64,000 bases of DNA from Variovorax sp. PMC12 (GCF_003019815.1 NZ_CP027773.1:1561001-1625000); one strand, 5' to 3'; counted from the first letter of the stretch, positions 7,802 to 13,726 are shown. Notes: generated by a model not told the origin, from the sequence alone. Made by a program: numbers and translations.

Positions 7802-7986
7802 GTCGCCCAGTCCGCTTACTAACCTTCCCTGACATGGGCCGCGAGGTCTGGGTCAAGTTCGACAAGGGCGCGGAGGTCTACGAACTGTTCGCTTCCGAGG
7901 CCGGGGACGACTACATCGGGTGCGCTGACACCCTCACCGAAGCCCGGCGCGTAGCTCGCGACTGGGCAAACGACTGGATGAATTGA
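7798..7986 (+). CDS. Small acidic early phage protein
   Basis: 62 aa. It starts inside the stop of the previous gene. The sequence (VRLLTFPDMGREVWVKFDKG... GDDYIGCADTLTEARRVARD) is rich in Asp and Glu and ends WANDWMN. Many T7-group early proteins of this size inhibit host enzymes, but no specific match is recognised. It is the last gene of the first early block, ending just before the promoter-like element at 7982. Confidence 0.55.
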   Translation: MSRPVRLLTFPDMGREVWVKFDKGAEVYELFASEAGDDYIGCADTLTEARRVARDWANDWMN

Positions 7987-8018
7987 AAGCCTCACCGATA
8001 GGGCTCCTCACCGAGCCC
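7982..8018 (+). promoter_or_regulatory. Promoter-like element with 5' stem-loop (copy 2)
   Basis: AAAGCCTCACCGATAGGG followed by a perfect hairpin: GGGCTC (8001-8006), loop CTCACC, GAGCCC (8013-8018). A second small GGG...CCC hairpin follows (GGGGGACGTTTTCCC), as in the other copies. The gene at 8066 starts 65 bases after the GGG. Confidence 0.65.
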
Positions 8019-8065
8019 TTTGGGGGACGTTTTCCCGCATCACTCACCACCATGGAACACACTTT

Positions 8066-8692
8066 ATGAATCACGACAGCAGAGCGAACAAATCCGCAGC
8101 AAGCCGCGAAGTCCTCCATGAGGTCATCGCATTGGGCGTCTCTCAGGGCAAGTTCGAGGTTGTCAAGACCGCAGGCGATGACGGCGACAACTGGCGATGG
8201 GTCGATGTGGTCACACCGGCCGGACTGCTGTTCTCCCTCTCGGGCGGCTCCTGGGGCAAGGAAGGAAGCATCACCGCTCGCGTTGCAGCCATCGACCGGG
8301 ACAACATCCGAATCCTCCTCAGCGACACCCCACGGCGCAATCACCCGGTCGAAGCCGCATGCTCCTATGCGCGGGGTGCCGCGACCATCCTCAAGGACCT
8401 CACGCGGCGCGTAATCGAGCACCCGGACGGCATCGCAGGGGCTCAGGCGGTCCGCGATACGTGGCAGGCCCGGATAGACGCGAGGGCCGCGCTACGGGGC
8501 CATGTGAAGACTCTGGAGGCGCTGGGCTACACGTTCCAGCTTGATGCCCGTGAGACCTACGCAGCGCGGGGCTACGGCTCCACTCGCGGGGTATCTGACG
8601 TGCGGGTGAACTCGGAAGGCTACGTGACCTTCGAGGCCTCGTGCCAAGTGGAGCAGTTCGCCGCAGCTCTCCACGCCCTCAGCTCGTCCTGA
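8066..8692 (+). CDS. Early phage protein, unknown function
   Basis: 208 aa, the largest protein of the early block and the sole gene behind promoter-like element 2. The N-terminal half has a beta-rich stretch (KFEVVKTAGDDGDNWRWVDV) and the C-terminal half is helical. No catalytic motif or known domain is seen, and there is no membrane segment. It is followed immediately by the palindrome and promoter-like element 3. Confidence 0.65.
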   Translation: MNHDSRANKSAASREVLHEVIALGVSQGKFEVVKTAGDDGDNWRWVDVVTPAGLLFSLSGGSWGKEGSITARVAAIDRDNIRILLSDTPRRNHPVEAACSYARGAATILKDLTRRVIEHPDGIAGAQAVRDTWQARIDARAALRGHVKTLEALGYTFQLDARETYAARGYGSTRGVSDVRVNSEGYVTFEASCQVEQFAAALHALSSS

Positions 8693-8695
8693 TCC

Positions 8696-8709
8696 TCTCG
8701 ATTTCGAGA
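8696..8709. promoter_or_regulatory. Palindrome TCTCG-ATTT-CGAGA (copy 3)
   Basis: Perfect arms; the right arm overlaps the start of the promoter-like element at 8705. A protein bound here would cover the upstream part of that element, which supports an operator role. Confidence 0.6.
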
Positions 8710-8739
8710 CTGTCGCCGATAGGGCATCACTTGGTGCCC
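8705..8739 (+). promoter_or_regulatory. Promoter-like element with 5' stem-loop (copy 3)
   Basis: CGAGACTGTCGCCGATAGGG followed by a hairpin: GGGCATC (8722-8728), loop ACTT, GGTGCCC (8733-8739). The stem sequence differs from copies 1 and 2 but pairing is kept, which argues that the structure is selected. A small GGAGACCGTTTCCC hairpin follows. The gene at 8779 starts 57 bases after the GGG. Confidence 0.65.
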
Positions 8740-8778
8740 CTTCGGAGACCGTTTCCCTCAACCCTTTGGAGCCAACAC

Positions 8779-9120
8779 ATGGACCGTTTTGCAATCTGCC
8801 AAGCCTTCGCCCAGTTGGAGGCCGACTACAACCGAGGAGGCCTCTTACAAGAGCGCCCGAGCAACCAGCGCCGCCGCGAATCCATCGGCGTTCAACTTTC
8901 CCGCATGGGCTACAGCAATCCCTACGGATGGGTTGCCATCGAAGCCGAGCGCGATAGCGACTGTGAGGACCCCGCCGACGATGAGGTCCGTGACGTGTAC
9001 ATGCGCCACGTCCTGATGTGGGGCCTCCCTATCTCCTCCGATCTGCGCGAGGCGATGGAGCGCTTCTACGTGCCCGACTTCCTCGCAAGGTTTCCGCAGT
9101 TCCGCGAGGTGACCGCCTGA
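8779..9120 (+). CDS. Early phage protein, unknown function
   Basis: 113 aa, acidic (EAERDSDCEDPADDEVRDVY) and mostly helical, behind promoter-like element 3. No family recognised. The stop codon overlaps the next start by one base (TGATG), so the two genes form a coupled pair. Confidence 0.6.
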   Translation: MDRFAICQAFAQLEADYNRGGLLQERPSNQRRRESIGVQLSRMGYSNPYGWVAIEAERDSDCEDPADDEVRDVYMRHVLMWGLPISSDLREAMERFYVPDFLARFPQFREVTA

Positions 9121-9275
9121 TGTTCACCACGCACACCGGCCGGCGCTACCTCCTGCCCACCAGTTGGGCTATCCGCAGGGCACGCCTCGCGAAAGCCCTC
9201 AGGCACGCATGCGAGTCCATCGCTATCGCTCTCCTCCTCGTGTCGCCCCTCCTGGCTGACGCCTTCCTCCACTGA
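9120..9275 (+). CDS. Small membrane peptide of the early region
   Basis: 51 aa, with a basic N-terminal half (RRYLLPTSWAIRRARLAKAL) and a C-terminal hydrophobic segment (IAIALLLVSPLLADAFL). Such short single-span proteins are common in early phage operons. Translation is coupled to the preceding gene. No function can be given. Confidence 0.5.
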   Translation: MFTTHTGRRYLLPTSWAIRRARLAKALRHACESIAIALLLVSPLLADAFLH

Positions 9276-9287
9276 AAGACCAATGCA

Positions 9288-9509
9288 ATGGCCCGCAAGA
9301 CAAACACCGAATTCGTAACGGACCTCATGGACTTCGCCAAGTCCGGCCCGCTGATGCAAGCCTTCGTAATCGAAGCACTGGGCCGGTACGCCAAACGATG
9401 CGCTGCAGCAGACCCTACGGTGTTCGGGCGTTTGCCGAGCACGCAGGCTCCGGGGCCTACTGGCTCCTCGATGCCATCGGCCGACAGGCGCACGATGCCG
9501 CGAAGCTGA
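9288..9509 (+). CDS. N-terminal half of a phage small-protein family, probably frameshifted
   Basis: 73 aa. The first 45 residues (MARKTNTEFVTDLMDFAKSG, then MQAFVIEALGRYAKRCAAAD) look like a real phage protein family of about 70-80 residues. After about residue 46 the sequence turns into low-quality Pro/Ser/Arg-rich text, while another frame of the same DNA becomes protein-like (see 9398-9697). The likely explanation is a deletion or frameshift joining two neighbouring genes. Confidence 0.5.
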   Translation: MARKTNTEFVTDLMDFAKSGPLMQAFVIEALGRYAKRCAAADPTVFGRLPSTQAPGPTGSSMPSADRRTMPRS

Positions 9510-9697
9510 ACCACCGGCTGCACATCACCCTGACCGTGCTCAACCGGACAGCCTGGCTGACGGCCACGGATGGGCGCTCTCAGGCGCCGCAGATCAAGCC
9601 CCTTCGGGTGCCCCGCGTGGACTGCCCTGAGGGCGACTGGCTGTTCATCCTCGAAGACGGGGGCGACTACGTTCTGATGCTCCCCACGGAGGTCTGA
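9398..9697 (+). CDS. DUF6876-like protein lacking its normal N-terminus
   Basis: 99 aa from ATG 9398. The stretch GVRAFAEHAGSGAYWLLDAI, then a polar beta-rich part (LTVLNRTAWLTATDGRSQ), and the end WLFILEDGGDYVLMLPTEV match the layout of a small phage/plasmid protein family I know as DUF6876. The usual 20-30 residues before this are missing, because the upstream DNA encodes another gene in a different frame. It is probably the 3' remnant of a gene fused out of frame to the one at 9288. Confidence 0.5.
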   Translation: MRCSRPYGVRAFAEHAGSGAYWLLDAIGRQAHDAAKLNHRLHITLTVLNRTAWLTATDGRSQAPQIKPLRVPRVDCPEGDWLFILEDGGDYVLMLPTEV

Positions 9698-10151
9698 ACG
9701 TTGCCGCTTGAGCGGGCCGCGCTAGCACAGGTCTGCCGGAAAAACGGCATACAGGACTGAGCCGCCGTGGCATCGCTCAAAGCGCTAGGTCACTTAACTG
9801 GTCACTCGTAAAGTTGTCACCGATGGTTACCCTGACGGGAGCCTGACCGGTGTTCCTCATGCTGACTCTCTTGTCGGCGCTCAACCCGAAGAAAAGCCTT
9901 GTGTATCTCCTCGCCTCACCCCGCCGACATCTTTAACCAGACACCCCGCATGTCTGCTTTCGCACCCGTAGCAGACCTCGATTTCAGCCCTGCGCGAGCC
10001 CCCAGCGAAGTCACCGCTAACGTTGATTACTGTATAAAAACCCAGTACATTTGTCTCACCCGAAACAAGGGTTTGCTGACTGTTTCCAGACTTCCTGCGG
10101 CAAGAACTGCCGACCTGGGCAGCAGCACGAGCACACGGAGAGAGGTGGCTT
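9698..10151 (+). other. Intergenic region with an SOS box
   Basis: No convincing gene: the open frames on both strands lack ribosome-binding sites and protein-like composition. It contains inverted repeats around 9800 (GGTCACTTAACTGGTCACTC) and a LexA box at 10028-10047. It probably carries the promoter for the gene at 10152 and the block leading to the integrase. Confidence 0.45.
10028..10047 (+). promoter_or_regulatory. LexA (SOS) box
   Basis: TACTG-TATAAAAACC-CAGTA: the required CTG-N10-CAG with an AT-rich centre and extended TACTG/CAGTA ends. It is about 105 bases before the gene at 10152. A second box with the same ends is at 12430-12449. Confidence 0.7.
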
Positions 10152-10427
10152 GTGGAAATGCATAGAACCCCCGTCAAAGGCACCCTAGATGCCACGGCAC
10201 CGGCCCCAAGCAAGGCCGAGCAACTAATCGCCTCTATGGTGGCCCACGTGGCGCCCAGAGGGACGGGGACAGAGGCCGAAATGTGGGAACGGATCGCCAC
10301 GGCGTATGCCGAGGTGACCGGAGTGCCGCTTGATCGGGCTGAGCCCTACAACGTCGCGCTCGCGTCTGCGGTCTTGAACCACCCGTCTATCGGACGGCTA
10401 CTCCACGACGAACCGTTCGCTCGCTGA
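10152..10427 (+). CDS. Phage protein of unknown function downstream of an SOS box
   Basis: 91 aa. GTG at 10152 has AGAGAGG at good distance; ATG at 10158 is an alternative. A central helical region (EQLIASMVAHVAPRGTGTEA... WERIATAYAEVTGVPLDRAE) is the only visible feature. No DNA-binding motif is clear. If the LexA box at 10028 drives this gene, it would be made on DNA damage. Confidence 0.5.
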   Translation: MEMHRTPVKGTLDATAPAPSKAEQLIASMVAHVAPRGTGTEAEMWERIATAYAEVTGVPLDRAEPYNVALASAVLNHPSIGRLLHDEPFAR

Positions 10428-10546
10428 GAGCCGCGTTCGCGCATCTATCCCCGCCCCTATGGTCTAGCGGCTGGTTGGGCCAGCCACCTCTTGAAAGTTC
10501 TTCATGTTCGTGTCCGTGTTCCGTAAAGAAATCTGGTTCGAGACTA

Positions 10547-10560
10547 TCTCGCTTTCGGAT
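10547..10560. promoter_or_regulatory. Palindrome cluster CGAGA-CTA-TCTCG with TCTCG-CTTT-CGGAT (copy 4)
   Basis: Within 10539-10560 the same TCTCG/CGAGA words occur as an inverted repeat in the opposite arrangement and again as an imperfect TCTCG-N4-CGGAT. It lies about 90 bases before the MarR-like regulator gene, consistent with autoregulation. Confidence 0.5.
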
Positions 10561-10651
10561 TCCTTGTTAGCATTCGAGCGTTTGCCTGGAGGGTTTGACC
10601 TGACGGTCGGCCCCTTGCATCTCATCATCGAAAACCGAAAGGATCACCGCA

Positions 10652-11008
10652 ATGTCCCGCCAATCCTTCGAGGTGGACCGCATAGCGATCAACAAGCTGA
10701 TGCGCATTCTGGATACCTTCCGACAGGCGTATCCGGGAATGACAGCCGACCAAGCAATGACCCTGCTGTGGATCGCATCAGAGCCTGACAACACTCAGAT
10801 TGCCATTGCCGACATGGCAGGCATCAGCCGCCCCGCCATCTCCCGCCATGTGGAGGTGCTCGGCCCTCCCCGAACCAAGCTCGGAAAACAGGTGGGCGCG
10901 GACCTTGTGACCAATGACTACGCCGAAGACGACCACCGAAAGAAGGTTCTTCGGTTGACTGCTTCCGGCGAAAAGCTGGTGAAGTCCATCCAACATCTTT
11001 TGAAGTAA
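10652..11008 (+). CDS. MarR-like winged-helix regulator
   Basis: 118 aa. The central region (TADQAMTLLWIASEPDNTQI, then ADMAGISRPAISRHVEVLG) is a winged helix with a recognition helix (SRPAISRHV), and the wing follows (DHRKKVLRLTASGEKLV), as in MarR proteins. The N-terminus is short compared with free-standing MarR members. It lies 10 bases before the integrase gene and has a palindrome upstream. With no CI-type repressor in the window, it is a candidate for control of lysogeny or integration; this is inference. Confidence 0.75.
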   Translation: MSRQSFEVDRIAINKLMRILDTFRQAYPGMTADQAMTLLWIASEPDNTQIAIADMAGISRPAISRHVEVLGPPRTKLGKQVGADLVTNDYAEDDHRKKVLRLTASGEKLVKSIQHLLK

Positions 11009-11018
11009 CGGAGGCTAC

Positions 11019-12074
11019 ATGCCCATCACACCACGCGGAAATTCGTTCATGGTCTCGCATGGGTCCGGCAAGGACCGCGTGAGGCTGACCCGCAAGACCC
11101 TGGCCGAAGCCGAAACGCTCCTGGCCGAGTTGGAGGCTGCGGAGAAGGCCGAAGCAGCAGCCAAGCTCCTGGCGGCTCAGCGGGGCGACCCCACGAAGAC
11201 CCTTCAGGACGCCTACGACCGCACGTATCGCGAGAAATGGAAGGGCTCCAAGGGCGAACGCACTACGGTGCTGAACGCAAAGCAGATGCTCGCCTTGCTC
11301 GGCCCTGATACTCTCGTGACCGAGATAGACTCGGATTCGATAGCCGATGCGCTCAACGCTCTGGAGGATGGCGATGACGACACGGACGGCAACTCGGCTG
11401 CGACGGTCAACAAGAAGCTCGCAGCGTTGAACGTGATGCTGAAGGGCTGCATGGATCGCGGGTGGCTGAAGGCGATCCCGCACACCAAGCGCCGCAAGGA
11501 AGGCAACCGGCGCACCTTCTGGTACACCGAGGACGACGAGCGCGAGATGCTCGCAGCCTGCTACCGCCTGGGCCTCCCTGAGCTGGCCGACTGGATCACC
11601 TTCGGGATCGACTCAGGCATGCGACGGTCAGAGATGCTGCGCCTCAAGACGGCCGACTGTTTCAACCGCCACATCCACCTCCACAACGGTGAGACGAAGA
11701 ACGATCAGGGCCGCGTGATCCCCACCACGGACCTGGCCGAGGCCATCGTGCAGAAGGCCCGCGACCGGAACGACGTGCGGGTGTTCCAAGGGATGACCCA
11801 AGCGATTCTGCGGGGCCAGTGGGATGCCCTTAGGACCTACCTGAAGAAGGAGGAGGACCCGAAGTACATCGTTCACGTCCTCCGCCATACGTGCGCCACG
11901 CGGCTCGCTATTGGTGGCGCCACAGCGCCGCAGATCATGGCCTACATGGGCCACAAGGCCATCCAAACCTCGATGATCTATATCCACCTCACGGGGCACA
12001 ACCTGGCGGGCGTCTCCGACCTCCTGAAGCGGACTCCGCTGCCGCGTCCTGAGCTGAAGGTGGTTGGGGGTTAG
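11019..12074 (+). CDS. Phage tyrosine integrase
   Basis: 351 aa. Catalytic residues of the tyrosine recombinase family are visible: Arg202 (SGMRRSEML), Lys about 227, His286 and Arg289 (HVLRHTCATRLA), His312 (MGHKA) and Tyr321 (TSMIYIHL). The N-terminal region (about residues 55-155) is the helical core-binding domain, preceded by an arm-type region with a beta-rich start. It follows the MarR-like gene by 10 bases. It lies about 1.3 kb from the tRNA-Leu fragment; the intervening genes are SOS-linked or cargo. Confidence 0.95.
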   Translation: MPITPRGNSFMVSHGSGKDRVRLTRKTLAEAETLLAELEAAEKAEAAAKLLAAQRGDPTKTLQDAYDRTYREKWKGSKGERTTVLNAKQMLALLGPDTLVTEIDSDSIADALNALEDGDDDTDGNSAATVNKKLAALNVMLKGCMDRGWLKAIPHTKRRKEGNRRTFWYTEDDEREMLAACYRLGLPELADWITFGIDSGMRRSEMLRLKTADCFNRHIHLHNGETKNDQGRVIPTTDLAEAIVQKARDRNDVRVFQGMTQAILRGQWDALRTYLKKEEDPKYIVHVLRHTCATRLAIGGATAPQIMAYMGHKAIQTSMIYIHLTGHNLAGVSDLLKRTPLPRPELKVVGG

Positions 12075-12430
12075 AGGTGCTCGCTCCCGTGGTAGCCCTC
12101 TAGGGTCTCCCGAGCGGGCACCAGCACCCACGTTTGGGCGTAGTCGCTGAAGCCTCCTATGCCATCTTCGATTCGCTCAATGCCGCTGTAGCTCCAGAAA
12201 TCCACGCCCATGCAGATGGGCTGGGCATCCCACAGAGGCGGCGGCGCCGGTTCCGCCCGGCTGAGCATGTACATGCGCCCTACTTTGGCATAGCGATGGA
12301 GCATGTGAAGGTGCTCTGTCTCAAGCAAGAAGATGCCCCGGAACGGCCGCAATCGGCCTCGCTGCCAACCAGGGATGAGCTTCCCGTTCTCACGGGACCG
12401 AACCATGTCCATAACCTGCATCCTGCTCAT
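12071..12430 (-). CDS. SOS-controlled phage protein of unknown function
   Basis: 119 aa from ATG 12430, which sits on the edge of a LexA box, so expression should depend directly on LexA. A longer frame reaches 12508 but runs through the box. The sequence (GKLIPGWQRGRLRPFRGIFL... LHRYAKVGRMYMLSR) looks like a compact beta-rich protein. It converges with, and overlaps by four bases, the integrase gene. LexA-controlled genes in other prophages include anti-repressors (Tum of coliphage 186), but similarity to those is not visible. Confidence 0.6.
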   Translation of the reverse strand: MSRMQVMDMVRSRENGKLIPGWQRGRLRPFRGIFLLETEHLHMLHRYAKVGRMYMLSRAEPAPPPLWDAQPICMGVDFWSYSGIERIEDGIGGFSDYAQTWVLVPARETLEGYHGSEHL

Positions 12431-12449
12431 ACTGGATAAATATACAGTA
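12430..12449 (-). promoter_or_regulatory. LexA (SOS) box at a divergent promoter
   Basis: On the minus strand TACTG-TATATTTATC-CAGTA, a near-ideal CTG-N10-CAG site overlapping the start of the leftward gene (12430) and seven bases before the rightward gene (12456). LexA bound here would block the leftward gene and probably both. Confidence 0.75.
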
Positions 12450-12455
12450 TTAAGG

Positions 12456-13271
12456 ATGATTGAAAGCGAAGGAAACATACCGGCACAATTCCACATGCAC
12501 CAGCCCAAGCAAATCTTTGACTACCACGTATTCATCGCTCGGCTTCAGAAACTTGTCGACCAAGTAGCGGAGACTCCGCAAGACCAAAGGCACGCTAAGT
12601 CAGAGTGGTTCCAAATGTGGCGACTTGAGGCGTCCGACTTGCTCAAGCGTGCTCAAAACCTGCACGACCGCAGTGAAGTGGCTTCTGGCTTGCCTGTCCG
12701 CGATTTTGGTAAGTCCTCAGGCCCACCATATTCGCGACAGCATTTCCGCGAAGACATGGACGCCACGCTCCGCGAGTTCAAGCTGATTATTAAGAACTAT
12801 GAAGATTTCGGGGCACCAATGGAAAGCAAGTCATCCAGTGCCTCGACAACTACGCGAACTTTGCCTGATGAAAAATTGCCCTCAGGTCCTGCGCAGCCTC
12901 ACGTCCCTGTAACACCTACAAGCCCGGCTGTCCCTGCCATGCCCTCTGTGCCAGCAGACGGCGAGTTAACCATTGCATGGCTGATTCACAAGATGCCACT
13001 GCCGTGGTGGGCATATATTTTTTCCGCAGGCGCTGCCCTTGTAGCCGTAGCGTTCTTCGTGGGTAGGGAGTGGGAGTCTTATCAACAGCAAAAGAGCCGG
13101 ACCGCCCAAGTTCAGCCTGACCCAACACCACGTCCAGCGCCCAGTGCAGCACCTTCCGAAGCACTTCCGGCTGCATCAGTCGAAACCGCGCCACGGGCGA
13201 CGTCCCCGGAATACCGTACCCCTACGGCCGCTCCTCTGCCACAAGTTGGCACAGGCTCGAAGCCACAATAG
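12456..13271 (+). CDS. Single-span membrane protein at the attachment end, cargo candidate
   Basis: 271 aa from ATG 12456 (start uncertain: no good ribosome-binding site; ATG 12495 is possible). The N-terminal 130 residues are helical and charged (VFIARLQKLVDQVAETPQDQ; FREDMDATLREFKLIIKNYE), followed by a Pro/Ser/Thr-rich linker, one membrane segment (WWAYIFSAGAALVAVAFFVG) and a long Pro/Ala-rich tail. The gene is more AT-rich than the phage average. Its place between integrase and attachment site is a common slot for lysogenic conversion or defence genes; the actual role is unknown. Confidence 0.55.
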   Translation: MIESEGNIPAQFHMHQPKQIFDYHVFIARLQKLVDQVAETPQDQRHAKSEWFQMWRLEASDLLKRAQNLHDRSEVASGLPVRDFGKSSGPPYSRQHFREDMDATLREFKLIIKNYEDFGAPMESKSSSASTTTRTLPDEKLPSGPAQPHVPVTPTSPAVPAMPSVPADGELTIAWLIHKMPLPWWAYIFSAGAALVAVAFFVGREWESYQQQKSRTAQVQPDPTPRPAPSAAPSEALPAASVETAPRATSPEYRTPTAAPLPQVGTGSKPQ

Positions 13272-13328
13272 TCTCGAACCTTCACCATTTTCGCCCCCCT
13301 TCATTGGGGGACTAACTTGTGGATTTAC

Positions 13329-13342
13329 TCTCGATGTCGAGA
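13329..13342. promoter_or_regulatory. Palindrome TCTCG-ATGT-CGAGA (copy 5)
   Basis: Perfect arms, 35 bases from the tRNA-Leu fragment at the prophage end. Another TCTCGAACC half-site is at 13272. Here the site cannot control a rightward gene, so it may serve recombination or be a leftover of the promoter that faced the rest of the early region in the circular phage genome. Confidence 0.5.
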
Positions 13343-13351
13343 CAATATGAG

Positions 13352-13377
13352 GAAAAAAGAAGCCAAAACAGTGGCTT
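13352..13377 (-). terminator. Terminator on the minus strand beside the tRNA-Leu fragment
   Basis: AAGCCA (13360-13365) pairs with TGGCTT (13372-13377) around AAACAG; on the minus strand the stem is followed by CTTTTTTCC. It would stop transcripts coming from the tRNA side before they enter the prophage. Confidence 0.6.
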
Positions 13378-13414
13378 TTAAGTCCGATGTGTCTACCAAT
13401 TTCACCATCCGGGC
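13376..13414 (-). pseudogene. leuZ: 5' fragment of tRNA-Leu(UAA), presumed attachment site
   Basis: Minus strand from 13414 reads GCCCGGATGGTGAAATTGGT, then AGACACATCGGACTTAAAA: the acceptor strand, D-arm and anticodon-loop part (anticodon TAA) of a tRNA-Leu. Beyond the anticodon loop the sequence becomes a terminator hairpin; there is no variable arm, T-arm or 3' acceptor strand. Position next to tRNA-Cys and tRNA-Gly fits the conserved glyW-cysT-leuZ order, so this is host leuZ interrupted by the prophage, with the crossover near the anticodon loop. Confidence 0.75.
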
Positions 13415-13431
13415 GTCAGGTTGAACATCGA

Positions 13432-13479
13432 CGATAACCCAAACAAAACAAGCCCCGGCAACGTGGGTTGGCGGGGCTT
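13432..13479 (-). terminator. Terminator after tRNA-Cys (minus strand)
   Basis: AAGCCCCG (13450-13457) pairs with CGGGGCTT (13472-13479); reading the minus strand, the stem is followed by GTTTTGTTTGGG. It lies between tRNA-Cys and the tRNA-Leu fragment. Confidence 0.6.
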
Positions 13480-13513
13480 GGTGGTCGGGGTCGAATCGAG
13501 TTGAACGAGAAGG

Positions 13514-13587
13514 TGGAGGCGCGACCCGGAGTCGAACCGGGCTAGACGGATTTGCAATCCGTTGCATAACCGCTTTGCTATCGCGCC
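13514..13587 (-). tRNA. tRNA-Cys(GCA)
   Basis: 74 nt including encoded CCA. Acceptor GGCGCGA pairs with TCGCGCC, the anticodon arm is GGATT-GCA loop-AATCC type (ACGGATTGCAAATCCGT), and the T-arm is CCGGGTT... with GTTCGACTCC. It belongs to the tRNA-Gly, Cys, Leu group at the prophage boundary. Confidence 0.95.
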
Positions 13588-13619
13588 ACGCAGAAAAACG
13601 AAATCGACCTAGCGAAAAA

Positions 13620-13644
13620 AAGGGAAGCTGGAGCTTCCCTTTTT
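13620..13644. terminator. Bidirectional terminator-like hairpin between tRNA-Gly and tRNA-Cys
   Basis: AAGGGAAGCT (13620-13629) and AGCTTCCCTT (13632-13641) form a 10-bp stem with T-runs on both strands (TTTTC on plus, TTTTTTTCGC on minus). It may be a terminator or an RNA-processing signal between the tRNAs. Confidence 0.65.
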
Positions 13645-13650
13645 CAAAAC

Positions 13651-13726
13651 TGGAGCGGGAAAAGAGTCTCGAACTCTCGACCTCAACCTTGGCAAGGTTG
13701 CGCTCTACCAACTGAGCTATTCCCGC
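13651..13726 (-). tRNA. tRNA-Gly(GCC)
   Basis: 76 nt including CCA. Acceptor GCGGGAA pairs with TTCCCGC, D-arm AGCTCAGTTGGTAGAGC, anticodon loop TTGCCAA within CAACCTTGCCAAGGTTG, and T-loop GTTCGAGAC. Confidence 0.95.

Larger units (their letters stand above)
1..13414. mobile_element. Right-hand part of a T7-like temperate podoprophage
   Basis: Gene order matches the right end of a T7-type genome (tail fibre, holin candidate, small terminase, large terminase) followed by an early-type region of small genes ending in a tyrosine integrase. Because the late and early ends are fused here, the genome must have circularised before integrating. RNA polymerase, replication and capsid genes would lie left of the window. 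The right boundary is taken at a truncated tRNA-Leu, next to intact tRNA-Cys and tRNA-Gly of the host. T7-like phages with integrases are known (cyanophage P-SSP7, some Pelagibacter phages), so lysogeny in this group is established but uncommon. Confidence 0.85.

Noticed and set aside
9881..10300. 139-codon leftward open frame over the SOS-box region
   Set aside because: No ribosome-binding site, no recognisable protein features, and it overlaps the better-supported gene at 10152.
10455..10492. tRNA-like start GCCCCTATGGTCTAGCGGCTGG with a GGCTGG/CCAGCC hairpin
   Set aside because: There is no T-arm, no 3' acceptor strand and no CCA, so it is neither a tRNA nor a clear tRNA fragment.
10504..10788. 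94-codon rightward frame before and over the MarR-like gene
   Set aside because: Its first half lies on the palindrome cluster and its second half runs out of frame through the regulator gene; there is no ribosome-binding site. A short real peptide in 10504-10650 cannot be fully excluded.
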